Made by a program: the position numbers and the translations under genes
Notes under the pieces: generated by a model
What the model was told of the DNA's origin: nothing
Seen by the model: the letters and a program-made list of their open reading frames with translations, nothing else
Databases searched by the model: none
Shown: positions 19,168 through 26,871 of the stretch, in pieces
How positions within the stretch are numbered: position 1 is the stretch's first letter
How the letters are laid out: the number at the start of each line of letters is the position of its first letter
DNA from: Rhodocyclales bacterium
Lineage (GTDB): Bacteria; Pseudomonadota; Gammaproteobacteria; Burkholderiales; Rhodocyclaceae
Reading direction: 5' to 3'
Assembly (NCBI GenBank): GCA_016235805.1
Contig: JACRIY010000093.1
Location: 1 to 41,960, forward strand
DNA: 41,960 nt

Positions 19168-20472
19168 TCAGCTCGCGTAGCAGGCTGCCAGGGCCGCGAT
19201 CATGTAAGCCGGATCCTGCGCGCCGGCGCTTTCGCGGGCGCTGTGCATGGCCCACATCGGGGAGCCGACATCGACGCTGGCGATGCCGAGTCGCGCGGCG
19301 ACGATGGGGCCGATGGTGCTTCCGCAGCCCAGGTTGCCGCGATGCGAATACTGCTGGAAGGGCACGCCGGCCTGCCGGCAGGCCGTCATGAAGCGCGCCG
19401 CGGTTGCCGCCTCGGTGGCATAGCGCTGGTTGGCGTTGCTCTTGATCACCGGCCCGCCGTTCACCATCACCTTGTGGTCGGGCTCGTAGGCCGCGGGAAA
19501 ATTCGGGTTGTACGCATGGGCCATGTCGGCGCTGACAAAGAAGCTCTGCGCCAGCGCCCGGCGCCGGTCTTCCTCGTCGAGTCCGAGTGCCAGGCCGATG
19601 CGCGCCAGGACGTCGGTGACGAAGCTGCCGCCGGCGCCGGCCGCGCTTTCGCTGCCGACTTCCTCGTGGTCGAACAGGGCCGCGACGCACGTCGCACCCG
19701 GCCCCTGCGTCGCCGTCAGCGCGGTCAGTGCCGCGTGGCAGGAAGCGAGGTTGTCGAGTTGGCGGCTGGCGATGAATTCCTCGTCGGCACCCCACAGGCA
19801 TCCCGGCTGCACGTCGTAGGCGGCCAGTTCCCAGCTCAGCAGGTCGGTCGCCTCGGCCTGCACCGCGCCGGCCAGCCGGCGGCGCAGGCTCGCTTCGGCA
19901 TCGTCGTCATTGCCCGACAGACCGAACAGCAGCGGCAACTCGGTTTGCTTGTCGAACTTGAGGCCCGCTTCGTTCACCTCCCGGTTCATGTGAATCGCCA
20001 GGTTGGGCAGGCGCAGCAGTGGCTGCTCAAAGCGCAGCAAGCGCGCTTGCGGACCCGCGGCAGTGCGCACCACGACACGCCCGGCCAGGCTGAGGTCGCG
20101 GTCGGCGAAGGTGGCCAGGATCGGCCCGCCATAGACCTCCACGCCGAGGCGTGCCATGCCGTTGCCGCCCAACGCCGGGCGCGGCTTGAGACGCAGGCCG
20201 GGCGAATCGGTGTGGGCGCCGACGATGCGAAATCCGGCCTCCGCCAGCGGCCGGCTGCCGGCCACGAAGGCGATCAGCGAAGCGCCGCCGCGCACCACGT
20301 AATGGCGCCCGCCCGGCACCAGCGACCAGCGCGCGCCTTCCTCCAGCCGTGTATAGCCGTGCGCCAAAAGGCGCTGCTCGACGCTCGCCACCGCATGCCA
20401 CGGACTGGGGCTGGCGTCGATGAAGGAAATCAGGTCGAGGGCGGTGTCGCGGGCGGGGCTGGTCAGTGGCAT
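19168..20472 (-). CDS. apeB: M18 family aspartyl aminopeptidase
   Basis: A 434-residue dizinc aminopeptidase that releases N-terminal Asp/Glu from peptides in the cytosol. Metal and catalytic motifs in order: His87 in GAHTDSPGLRLK, bridging Asp in SRQLDNLAS, Glu-Glu in FDHEEVGSES, Asp in SADMAHAYNP, and the late His in MWAMHSARE. Length matches the family. The start MPLTSPARDTALDLISFIDASPSPWHAV is typical. It is probably the first gene of a leftward group with the RraA-like and dehalogenase-like genes. Confidence 0.93.
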   Translation of the reverse strand: MPLTSPARDTALDLISFIDASPSPWHAVASVEQRLLAHGYTRLEEGARWSLVPGGRHYVVRGGASLIAFVAGSRPLAEAGFRIVGAHTDSPGLRLKPRPALGGNGMARLGVEVYGGPILATFADRDLSLAGRVVVRTAAGPQARLLRFEQPLLRLPNLAIHMNREVNEAGLKFDKQTELPLLFGLSGNDDDAEASLRRRLAGAVQAEATDLLSWELAAYDVQPGCLWGADEEFIASRQLDNLASCHAALTALTATQGPGATCVAALFDHEEVGSESAAGAGGSFVTDVLARIGLALGLDEEDRRRALAQSFFVSADMAHAYNPNFPAAYEPDHKVMVNGGPVIKSNANQRYATEAATAARFMTACRQAGVPFQQYSHRGNLGCGSTIGPIVAARLGIASVDVGSPMWAMHSARESAGAQDPAYMIAALAACYAS

Positions 20473-20571
20473 GGCGGATCGAGGAAGTTCGCAAAAGGCG
20501 AAGCATACAACTTCAACCCTGCCCTCCCGCTGCCGGCCGCCGGGGCAGCGCCGGGACCGGGCGGCGCTACC

Positions 20572-20874
20572 TCAATCGGCCAGGATGTATTCGACCGCCG
20601 TCACCACGCCGGCCGCCACGGTCACCTTGCAACTGTGGCGACCGTAGCTTTTCGCATCGCCGAGGATGCTGACGCCGCTGTCCGCAATGACGCCATCAAG
20701 CCGCTTCTCGATGACGAAGGTATTCAGTTGTGCGCGGGTCATTCCTGCTTTGACCTGACTGCAAACCGCCTTCATCCGGTCGGCGCCGGTGGCATTGAAA
20801 TAGGTGAAGAAAACGACGGCGAGAATGGCGGGGAGACCGAACAGTACCCCGATGCCTTTGGTGAGTGGACTCAT
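20572..20874 (-). CDS. Small membrane-anchored hypothetical protein
   Basis: A 100-residue protein with an N-terminal hydrophobic helix (residues about 7-25, GIGVLFGLPAILAVVFFTYF) followed by a soluble domain with two Cys (VCSQVKAGM, HSCKVTV). The soluble part (VKAGMTRAQLNTFVIEKR...) loosely recalls the SmpA/BamE-type GMT motif, but I would not assign it. Being a signal anchor, the domain probably faces the periplasm, where the Cys pair could form a disulfide. It lies 99 bases before the M18 gene, same strand. Confidence 0.6.
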   Translation of the reverse strand: MSPLTKGIGVLFGLPAILAVVFFTYFNATGADRMKAVCSQVKAGMTRAQLNTFVIEKRLDGVIADSGVSILGDAKSYGRHSCKVTVAAGVVTAVEYILAD

Positions 20875-20968
20875 GACCTGCCTGACGCAAGGAAAACGCG
20901 ATTGTGACGCATCGGCCGAAGAACGCCAGAACTGGATGCGCCCGGAACTGGCGGCAGGGCGAATCGAA

Positions 20969-20995
20969 TCGCCGTGTCGCCAGCGCCGACTCTTA
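20969..20995 (-). repeat. Dispersed short repeat, copy C
   Basis: Minus-strand GTAAGAGTCGGCGCTGGCGA followed by CACGGC. It begins at the TAA of dctM, so it forms the first bases of the dctM 3' untranslated region. Same orientation as dctM. Confidence 0.5.
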
Positions 20996-22309
20996 CAGTT
21001 TGAGCGCGATCAGCGCCACCGAGGGCACGAAAACGATCAGAGCGATGCGCAAAACGTCGGAGGCCAGGAAGGGAATGATGCCGATGAAGGTTTCCTTCAT
21101 CGAGGTTTCCTTGGCCATGCTGCTGATGATGTAGACGTTCATGCCCACCGGCGGCGTGATCAGGCCGATCTCGACCACCATCAGGGCGATGATGCCGAAC
21201 CAGATCGCCTTGCCTTCGGGATCGAGGCCCCAGAAGTCCATGCCCATGATGATGGGGAAGAAGATCGGGATGGTCAGCAGCAGCATCGACAGGCTGTCCA
21301 TGATGCAGCCGAGGAACAGGTAGATGATGATGATCACCAGCATCACCAGCAGCGGCGAGAGCCCGAGGCCGATCACCCACTTCGCCAGTTCGGCGGGCAT
21401 CTGCGTCAGCGCCAGGAAGACGTTCATGATGTCGGCGCCGAGCAGGATCAGGAAGATCATCGCGGTGGCCTGCGAGGTGCCATAGACGCATTCGAGGAAG
21501 CCGCGCTTCGACAGTCCGCCCGAGCGCCAGGCGACGAAGGCGGTGGCGAGCGTGCCCACCGCCGCCGCTTCCGTGGGCGTGAAGTAGCCGCCGTAGATCC
21601 CGCCGATGACGACGACGAAAATCAGGATCACCGGCCAGGTCTCGACGATGGCGGCGATGCGCTCGCCCCAACTGGCCTTCTCGCTTTCGGGGGCAGATGT
21701 CGGGTCGACGCGGGCCATGATGGCGATCACCGCCCAGTAGCCGAGCATGGCTACGATGCCGGGAATCACGGCGGCCATGAACAGCTTGGCGATGTTCTGC
21801 TCGGTGAGGATGGCGTAGATCACCAGTGGCACCGAGGGCGGGATCAGGATGCCCAGCGTGCCGCCGGCGGCGATCGCCGCCGTTGCCAGGCGTCCGGAAT
21901 ATTTGTGCTCGCGCAGCGCCGGCAGGGCCACCTGGCCCATGGTGGCCGCCGTGGCGAGCGAGGAACCGCAGATCGCGCCGAAGCCGGCGCAGGCCCCGAC
22001 CGCAGCCATGGCCAGCCCGCCGCGCCAGTGGCCGATCAGCGTGGCGCCGGCGCGGACCAGCGCGCGCGACAGGCCACCGTGAGTAGCGAACTGGCCCATC
22101 AGCAGGAACAGCGGCACCACCGAGAGATCGTAGATCGAATAGCGTGCGTAGGCTGATGTCTTCATGTAACTGAGCAAGGGCGACGGGCCGGCGACCCAGA
22201 CGTAGCCGATACAGCCGGCGATCAGCATGGCCATGCCGATGTGGATGCGCAACACCAGCAGCAGGATCATCACCCCGCCCATCAGCATGCCCTGTTCGAT
22301 ACCGGTCAT
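20993..22309 (-). CDS. dctM: TRAP transporter large permease (DctM)
   Basis: A 438-residue polytopic membrane protein with about 12 hydrophobic helices, the ion-coupled channel of a tripartite (TRAP) uptake system. Family segments: VPLFLLMGQFATHGGLSRALVRA, GFGAICGSSLATAATMGQVALPAL, GGTLGILIPPSVPLVIYAI and LITPPVGMNVYIISSM. The ATG at 22309 overlaps the dctQ TGA (ATGA), so they are translationally coupled. Substrate is suggested by position only: immediately downstream of the pad operon, so phenylacetate, phenylglyoxylate or a related aromatic acid is likely. Confidence 0.93.
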   Translation of the reverse strand: MTGIEQGMLMGGVMILLLVLRIHIGMAMLIAGCIGYVWVAGPSPLLSYMKTSAYARYSIYDLSVVPLFLLMGQFATHGGLSRALVRAGATLIGHWRGGLAMAAVGACAGFGAICGSSLATAATMGQVALPALREHKYSGRLATAAIAAGGTLGILIPPSVPLVIYAILTEQNIAKLFMAAVIPGIVAMLGYWAVIAIMARVDPTSAPESEKASWGERIAAIVETWPVILIFVVVIGGIYGGYFTPTEAAAVGTLATAFVAWRSGGLSKRGFLECVYGTSQATAMIFLILLGADIMNVFLALTQMPAELAKWVIGLGLSPLLVMLVIIIIYLFLGCIMDSLSMLLLTIPIFFPIIMGMDFWGLDPEGKAIWFGIIALMVVEIGLITPPVGMNVYIISSMAKETSMKETFIGIIPFLASDVLRIALIVFVPSVALIALKL

Positions 22310-22830
22310 TTGTCGGCTCCGGTGACATCGACCCAGGCGGTGTACAAAGCCGCGCAGCCCAACAGGAAGAAGGACGGCACCATCGGCGCATAGGCCCACC
22401 AGGTGGGCAGATTGAGCAGCATCGAGGCGTCGCCGTTGGCGCGAAGTTCGAACATGCCGAGCGTGATGCGCCAGGCGAAAACAAAACCGGCGACGGCGAG
22501 CAACAGGCTGGCGATGATGTCGAGGAACTTGTTGAACCTGGGCGGCGCGCTGGTGGTGAAGAAATCGACAATGATGTGGCCGCGGATCATCTGGCAGAAG
22601 GGCAGCGCCATCGACACGGCGACGGCCGACATGGCCTGAACCAGTTCGTAATCACCTAGCACAGGCTGGCTGAACAGCGCGCGACCGACGATGCTGCCCA
22701 CCGACATCAGCGACATCGCGATCAGCATCAGGCCGGACCCGATGGCGAAGCCCCGGCAAACCTTGTTCAAAATCCTGCCGACGAGCGCAGTTGGCTGCGC
22801 GTCCTTGTCGACGTAAATGGCGTCAGCCAT
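22306..22830 (-). CDS. dctQ: TRAP transporter small permease (DctQ)
   Basis: A 174-residue membrane protein with four helices, TAGGAG six bases before the ATG. Typical segments: MSLMSVGSIVGRALFSQPVLGDYELVQ and MALPFCQMIRGHIIVDFF (the DctQ core). It scaffolds the DctM transport domain. It is preceded by a strong intercistronic hairpin after dctP, a common device for making more binding protein than permease, and it overlaps dctM by four bases. Confidence 0.92.
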   Translation of the reverse strand: MADAIYVDKDAQPTALVGRILNKVCRGFAIGSGLMLIAMSLMSVGSIVGRALFSQPVLGDYELVQAMSAVAVSMALPFCQMIRGHIIVDFFTTSAPPRFNKFLDIIASLLLAVAGFVFAWRITLGMFELRANGDASMLLNLPTWWAYAPMVPSFFLLGCAALYTAWVDVTGADK

Positions 22831-22887
22831 GAAAACTCCTAGGTGTCATGCGCTCCCGTGGCTCCCTTGGGCCGGCTGCGGGAGTTT

Positions 22888-22915
22888 GCCGGACGCCGTG
22901 AACACGGCGTCCGGC
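22888..22915 (-). promoter_or_regulatory. Intercistronic hairpin between dctP and dctQ
   Basis: GCCGGACGCCGTG (22888-22900), AA, CACGGCGTCCGGC (22903-22915): a perfect 13-base-pair complementarity with almost no loop. It lies between the dctP stop and the dctQ ribosome-binding site, with no U-tract. It likely protects the upstream dctP mRNA from 3' decay and/or attenuates read-through. Confidence 0.6.
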
Positions 22916-22927
22916 GCGCTGTGCTGC

Positions 22928-23959
22928 TTACTTGGTGTACTTCTTGATCAGGTCCTGCGCCGCCTTGAACAGCTTGGGACCATCGTGACCGGCCTTGGTC
23001 ATGTTGGCCATCCACTCGTCATCGAGTGAGTCGGTGGCCTTCTTCCACTTCGCCAGTTCGGCGGCCGGGATCACGTTGATGGTGACGCCCGAGGCCTTAG
23101 TCTTCTCGCGGCCGGGGCCGTCGTCGGCTTCCTGCACGCGTCCGGCCATGGCGGAGAGCTCGATGCCGGAATTGGCGTCGATCACTTTCTTCAGGTCGGC
23201 AGGCAGGGAGTCGTACTTGGCCTTGTTCATGGCGATGGTGAACACCGTCGTGTACAGGGCGTTGAACTTCGGATCGGTTTCGGCGGCGTACTTGACCAGT
23301 TCATTGACCTTGATGCTCGGTACCACCTGGTAAGGAATCACCGCGCCTTCGATGACGCCTTTGGACAGCGCTTCGGGCACCGCCGGAACCGGCATGCCGA
23401 CCGGCGTGGCGCCCATGGCGGCGAGCATCTTGTTCGTCAGGCGGGTCGGCGCACGGAACTTCATGCCCTTGAAGTCTTCCATCGACTTCATCTGCTTCTT
23501 GGTGGTGAACAGGTAGCCGGGGCCATGAACGTGGACGGCAAGAACCTTGACGTCCTTGAACTCGTGCGCGGCATGCGTCTGGGTGAAATCCCAAGCGGCG
23601 CGGCTGGTGCTTTCCGCATTGGTCATGGTGAAGGGCAGTTCGAAGACTTCCGACATCGGGAAGCGGTTGGCAGAGTAGCCGAGCACCGTCCACACCACGT
23701 CGGCGACGCCGTCCTTGGCCTGGTCGAACAGTTGCGGCGGCGTACCACCTAGCTGCATGGCCGGGTAGATCTGGCACTTGATGCGGTTGTTGGATTCCTT
23801 GCCGAGCTTGGCGCACCACGGCTCGAACACGCCGGTGTGGATGAAGGTCTGGGCCGACAGGAAGTGATGCACTTTGAGTGTGACTTCCTGGGCCTGGACT
23901 GCAAAGGCAGTTCCGGCAATCGATGCGGCAATCAGGGTTTTTGCGAAAAGCTTTTTCAT
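22928..23959 (-). CDS. dctP: TRAP transporter periplasmic substrate-binding protein (DctP)
   Basis: A 343-residue secreted protein: signal peptide MKKLFAKTLIAASIAGTAFA with cleavage likely after VQAQ, then the DctP fold (VTLKVHHFLSAQTFIHTGVFEPWCAKL). The carboxylate-binding region MKFRAPTRLTNKMLAAMGATPVGMP contains the conserved Arg of KFRAPTR. GAGGAGA precedes the ATG. It captures an organic acid and delivers it to DctQM. The promoter region is 23960-24180, holding a TGCA-N6-TGCA element and a GATACAAA half-site. Substrate is inferred from the pad context only. Confidence 0.93.
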   Translation of the reverse strand: MKKLFAKTLIAASIAGTAFAVQAQEVTLKVHHFLSAQTFIHTGVFEPWCAKLGKESNNRIKCQIYPAMQLGGTPPQLFDQAKDGVADVVWTVLGYSANRFPMSEVFELPFTMTNAESTSRAAWDFTQTHAAHEFKDVKVLAVHVHGPGYLFTTKKQMKSMEDFKGMKFRAPTRLTNKMLAAMGATPVGMPVPAVPEALSKGVIEGAVIPYQVVPSIKVNELVKYAAETDPKFNALYTTVFTIAMNKAKYDSLPADLKKVIDANSGIELSAMAGRVQEADDGPGREKTKASGVTINVIPAAELAKWKKATDSLDDEWMANMTKAGHDGPKLFKAAQDLIKKYTK

Positions 23960-24099
23960 CTACGTCTCCTCTTTGATGGCGACTGAGCCGCCTTATTTGA
24001 TTGACAAGCAGATACAAACTGAAATTCGTGATACCTGAATCAGGGAACCTTATACCACATCGAAAACCGAGGTATTTCAAGCCAATTAGCGCGCTTTAA

Positions 24100-24113
24100 T
24101 GCACTATATTGCA
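24100..24113. promoter_or_regulatory. TGCA-N6-TGCA element (BzdR/BoxR-type operator candidate)
   Basis: TGCA CTATAT TGCA, extended to the imperfect palindrome ATGCACTATATTGCAT (24099-24114), about 140 bases upstream of the dctP start in an AT-rich intergenic region. BzdR and BoxR, benzoyl-CoA-responsive repressors of aromatic degradation in Azoarcus, recognise TGCA-N6-TGCA. Benzoyl-CoA is the product of the adjacent pad pathway. No bzdR or boxR gene is in the window. Confidence 0.45.
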
Positions 24114-24180
24114 TCGTCACCAGTGGGCCACGGGAACGATACTACACCAACCTCCACGGAACTGATTGATCTCAAGCAAT

Positions 24181-25500
24181 TTATTTCGGTCTTCTGTCGA
24201 TCACCCGCTTGGCCTTGCCGACCAGGGTGCGCTCGACCTTGTCGGTCTCGACCACGTGCACCGTGGAGGAAACGCCGACCAGCACCTTGATGCGATGCTC
24301 GACCTCGGCGCCGATTTCCCTGCGCTGTTCCTCGCTGGTCCTGTCGGACAAGTCGGCGCGCACCTCGACATAGACATCCAGCTTGTCGAGATGTCCGTCA
24401 CGCGAGACCTGCAACTGGTACTGGGCGCAAAGACTCGGGTTCTTCAGCAGGATTTCCTCGATCTGCGTCGGGAAAACATTGACGCCACGAATGATCAGCA
24501 TGTCGTCGCTGCGGCCGGTAATCTTTTCCATGCGCCGCATGGGGCGAGCCGTGCCCGGCAACAGGCGGGTCAGGTCGCGCGTGCGGTAGCGCAGGATGGG
24601 CAGCGCCTCCTTGGACAGCGAGGTGAACACCAGTTCGCCGATCTCGCCGTCGGGCAGTACCTCGCCGGTTTCCGGATTGATAATTTCCGGATAGAAATGG
24701 TCTTCCCAGATCGTCGGGCCGTCCTTGGTCTCGGTGCATTCACAGGCCACGCCGGGGCCCATGACTTCCGACAAGCCGTAGATGTCGATGGCGTCGATAT
24801 TGAGGCGTTCCTCGATCTCGCGCCGCATCTCGTTGGTCCAGGGTTCGGCGCCGAAGAGGCCGACCCGCAGGCTGGTTTCGCGCGGGTTGATGCCCTGCTT
24901 GATCATCTCGTCGGCGATGGTCAGCACGTAAGACGGCGTGCAGCAGATCACGGTCGGCTTGAAGTCCTGGATCAACTGGATCTGCTTTTCGGTCTGGCCG
25001 CCGGACATCGGGATCACCGTCGCGCCCAGGGCTTCGCCGCCGTAGTGGGCGCCGAGGCCGCCGGTGAACAGGCCATAGCCGTAGGAATTCAGGATCATGT
25101 CGTCGGCGCTGGCGCCGGCCGCGCGCATCGAGCGCGCCATCAGCTGCGCCCACATGGCTATGTCATTCTTCGTATAGCCGACCACGGTCGGCTTGCCTGT
25201 GGTGCCGGAAGAAGCGTGGATGCGCACCACGTCACGCATCGGCGTAGCGAACATGCCAAACGGATAGGTATCGCGCAGGTCGGCCTTGGTGGTGAAGGGA
25301 AACTTCGCCAGGTCCGCCAGCGTCTTGAGGTCGTCCGGATGCACCCCGGCGGCGTCGTACTTCTTGCGGTAGTGCGGCACGTTGTCGTAGGCGTGCCGCA
25401 GCGACCATTTCATGCGCTGCAACTGCACAGCCTGCAACTCGTCGCGACTTGCCTTCTCGATGGGCTCCAGGCCGTTGGCCGGCGATTCCTGCTTGCTCAT
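24181..25500 (-). CDS. padJ: Phenylacetate-CoA ligase (AMP-forming)
   Basis: A 439-residue cytosolic ligase making phenylacetyl-CoA from phenylacetate, ATP and CoA, the entry step of the pathway. PaaK-family signature: HASSGTTGKPTVVGYT (95-110), NSYGYGLFTGGLGAHYG, YGLSEVMGPGVACEC, RTRDLT, GRSDDMLIIRGVNVFPTQIEEIL, and the C-terminal GKAKRVIDRR with the putative catalytic Lys. GGGGAG precedes the ATG, 10 bases after the padI stop. It is the last gene of the pad run. The same name is used in the Azoarcus evansii pad cluster. Confidence 0.93.
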   Translation of the reverse strand: MSKQESPANGLEPIEKASRDELQAVQLQRMKWSLRHAYDNVPHYRKKYDAAGVHPDDLKTLADLAKFPFTTKADLRDTYPFGMFATPMRDVVRIHASSGTTGKPTVVGYTKNDIAMWAQLMARSMRAAGASADDMILNSYGYGLFTGGLGAHYGGEALGATVIPMSGGQTEKQIQLIQDFKPTVICCTPSYVLTIADEMIKQGINPRETSLRVGLFGAEPWTNEMRREIEERLNIDAIDIYGLSEVMGPGVACECTETKDGPTIWEDHFYPEIINPETGEVLPDGEIGELVFTSLSKEALPILRYRTRDLTRLLPGTARPMRRMEKITGRSDDMLIIRGVNVFPTQIEEILLKNPSLCAQYQLQVSRDGHLDKLDVYVEVRADLSDRTSEEQRREIGAEVEHRIKVLVGVSSTVHVVETDKVERTLVGKAKRVIDRRPK

Positions 25501-25510
25501 GTATCTCCCC

Positions 25511-26869
25511 TTATGCGCTTTCTCGATGCGCCATTTGTTTTACGAATGCAAGATTTTCCACGACCTTGGACTGGATGTGTGAAACCTGGTCGGGACTCAG
25601 GTGGCGGAAGCGTCCCATGGCTTTCAGGTATTCGGTCACCGGCAGCGGGTCGTCCACCGGCCGGGTGAAATGCAGGCCGTCCGCCGGGTTGTACTCCCAC
25701 AACATGACGAAATTGGTTTCCACCGCCTTGCGCGCGACCTCCATGTTCTGGTCGGTCGGGAAGCGCCAGCCCGTGGTGCAGGGCGAATACACATGGAGAT
25801 AGGCAAAGCCTCGCTTGGAGGCGGCGATGGCCTTGTCGAGCTTGTCGTAGAGGTCTTCCATGTAGGCCGTGGAGGCCGTCGCGACATACTCGCAGCGGTG
25901 GTTGACCATGATCAGCGGCAGGTTCTTCGCGTCCTGCGTCTTGCCCTGCGAAGGCATCCCGCCCGAACCGGTGCCCTGCCCGACCGGCGTGGTCGAAGTC
26001 CAGGCACCGTAGGGCGTGCAGCTCGACCGCTGCATGCCGGTGTTCATGTAGCCCTCGTTGTCGACGACCATGAACAGGATCTGCTCGTTGCGTTCGGCGG
26101 CACCGGAAAGCGACTGGAAGCCGACGTCGGAGGCACCGCCGTCGCCGGCGATGGCCAGTGCCAGCACCTCGCGCCCGACCCGCTTGTACTGGCGCTTGAC
26201 GCCGGCGAGCATGGCCGCGGTGTTGGTCAGCAGCGGATGGAAGACCGGCACCTTGGTACCCGTGGTGCCGTTGAAGCCGACCGAGCCCATGCCGGGCACG
26301 CAGCCCGGCGGCGTCGCCAGCACGGTTTCCGGGCCGGTACGGCGCAGGGTGTGGCGCATCAGCAGTTCGGTGTTGCAGCCCTGGCACCCGGCGAGGCCCG
26401 GGGCGAACAGGTCTTCCCAATCGCCGACCTCGTTGTAGATGCGCGAGGTGGTGATGTAGGTCAGCGCATCGTGCGGACAGGCCGGGACGCAGGCCGGGGC
26501 GCCGTCGCAGGTGTCGCACTTGGCGACGTGGCCGGTGCCGGCGTCGAGCGCGATGCCGGCATAGGCGCAGCCGACGGTGCACAACAGGCAGTCGACGCAT
26601 TTGTCGCCATTCCAGTCGATGACGCCGTTCGCGTAATTCTTGGTCAGCGCCGCGGCAGGACAGACCGTGACGCATTTGGGATCGGCGCACTGGCGGCACA
26701 GCGCCAGTTCGAAGCCGTCAGCGGCATTCCCCGCGATCTGGATGCGCGAGCGTGCCGTATCGCCAACGCCGACTTTCGCCGTGGCGCAGGCGGTCATGCA
26801 GTCGCCGCAACCGTCGCACTTGTCGGCGTCGAAGGCGATGGTGTTGTAGGCCCCTCCAAAAGTTCCCAT
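25511..26869 (-). CDS. padI: Phenylglyoxylate dehydrogenase beta subunit (TPP + four Fe-S clusters)
   Basis: A 452-residue subunit (about 49 kDa) of the 2-oxoacid oxidoreductase family. Residues 1-135 hold 16 Cys in four CxxCxxCxxxC-like sets (18/21/24/28; 58/61/66/70; 91/94/97/101; 118/121/127/131), followed by the thiamine-diphosphate domain: AGLAGCQGCNTELL, TPPGCVPGM and AIAGDGGASDVGF...VDNEGYMNTG (Mg/TPP site). With PadEFGH it oxidatively decarboxylates phenylglyoxylate to benzoyl-CoA, reducing NAD+. The ATG at 26869 is two bases after the padH stop. Residues 31-38 (AKVGVGDT) are encoded by a perfect copy of the dispersed repeat core. Confidence 0.92.
   Translation of the reverse strand: MGTFGGAYNTIAFDADKCDGCGDCMTACATAKVGVGDTARSRIQIAGNAADGFELALCRQCADPKCVTVCPAAALTKNYANGVIDWNGDKCVDCLLCTVGCAYAGIALDAGTGHVAKCDTCDGAPACVPACPHDALTYITTSRIYNEVGDWEDLFAPGLAGCQGCNTELLMRHTLRRTGPETVLATPPGCVPGMGSVGFNGTTGTKVPVFHPLLTNTAAMLAGVKRQYKRVGREVLALAIAGDGGASDVGFQSLSGAAERNEQILFMVVDNEGYMNTGMQRSSCTPYGAWTSTTPVGQGTGSGGMPSQGKTQDAKNLPLIMVNHRCEYVATASTAYMEDLYDKLDKAIAASKRGFAYLHVYSPCTTGWRFPTDQNMEVARKAVETNFVMLWEYNPADGLHFTRPVDDPLPVTEYLKAMGRFRHLSPDQVSHIQSKVVENLAFVKQMAHRESA
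26752..26779 (-). repeat. Dispersed short repeat, copy D (inside padI)
   Basis: Minus-strand GGCGAAAGTCGGCGTTGGCG followed by ATACGGCAC. The only copy within a real coding region, contributing KVGVGDTA between the first and second ferredoxin motifs of PadI. It may be coincidence or a repeat accommodated in a loop. Confidence 0.35.
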
Positions 26870-26871
26870 GC

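Noticed and set aside
19126..20907. 593-residue open frame antisense to the M18 peptidase gene
   Set aside because: No motifs. The metal ligands of M18 are all present on the minus strand.
23990..24020. FNR/ANR box (TTGAT-N4-ATCAA) near dctP
   Set aside because: TTGATTGACAAGCA matches only the left half. No full dyad seen here or in the fdhD-paaX gap.
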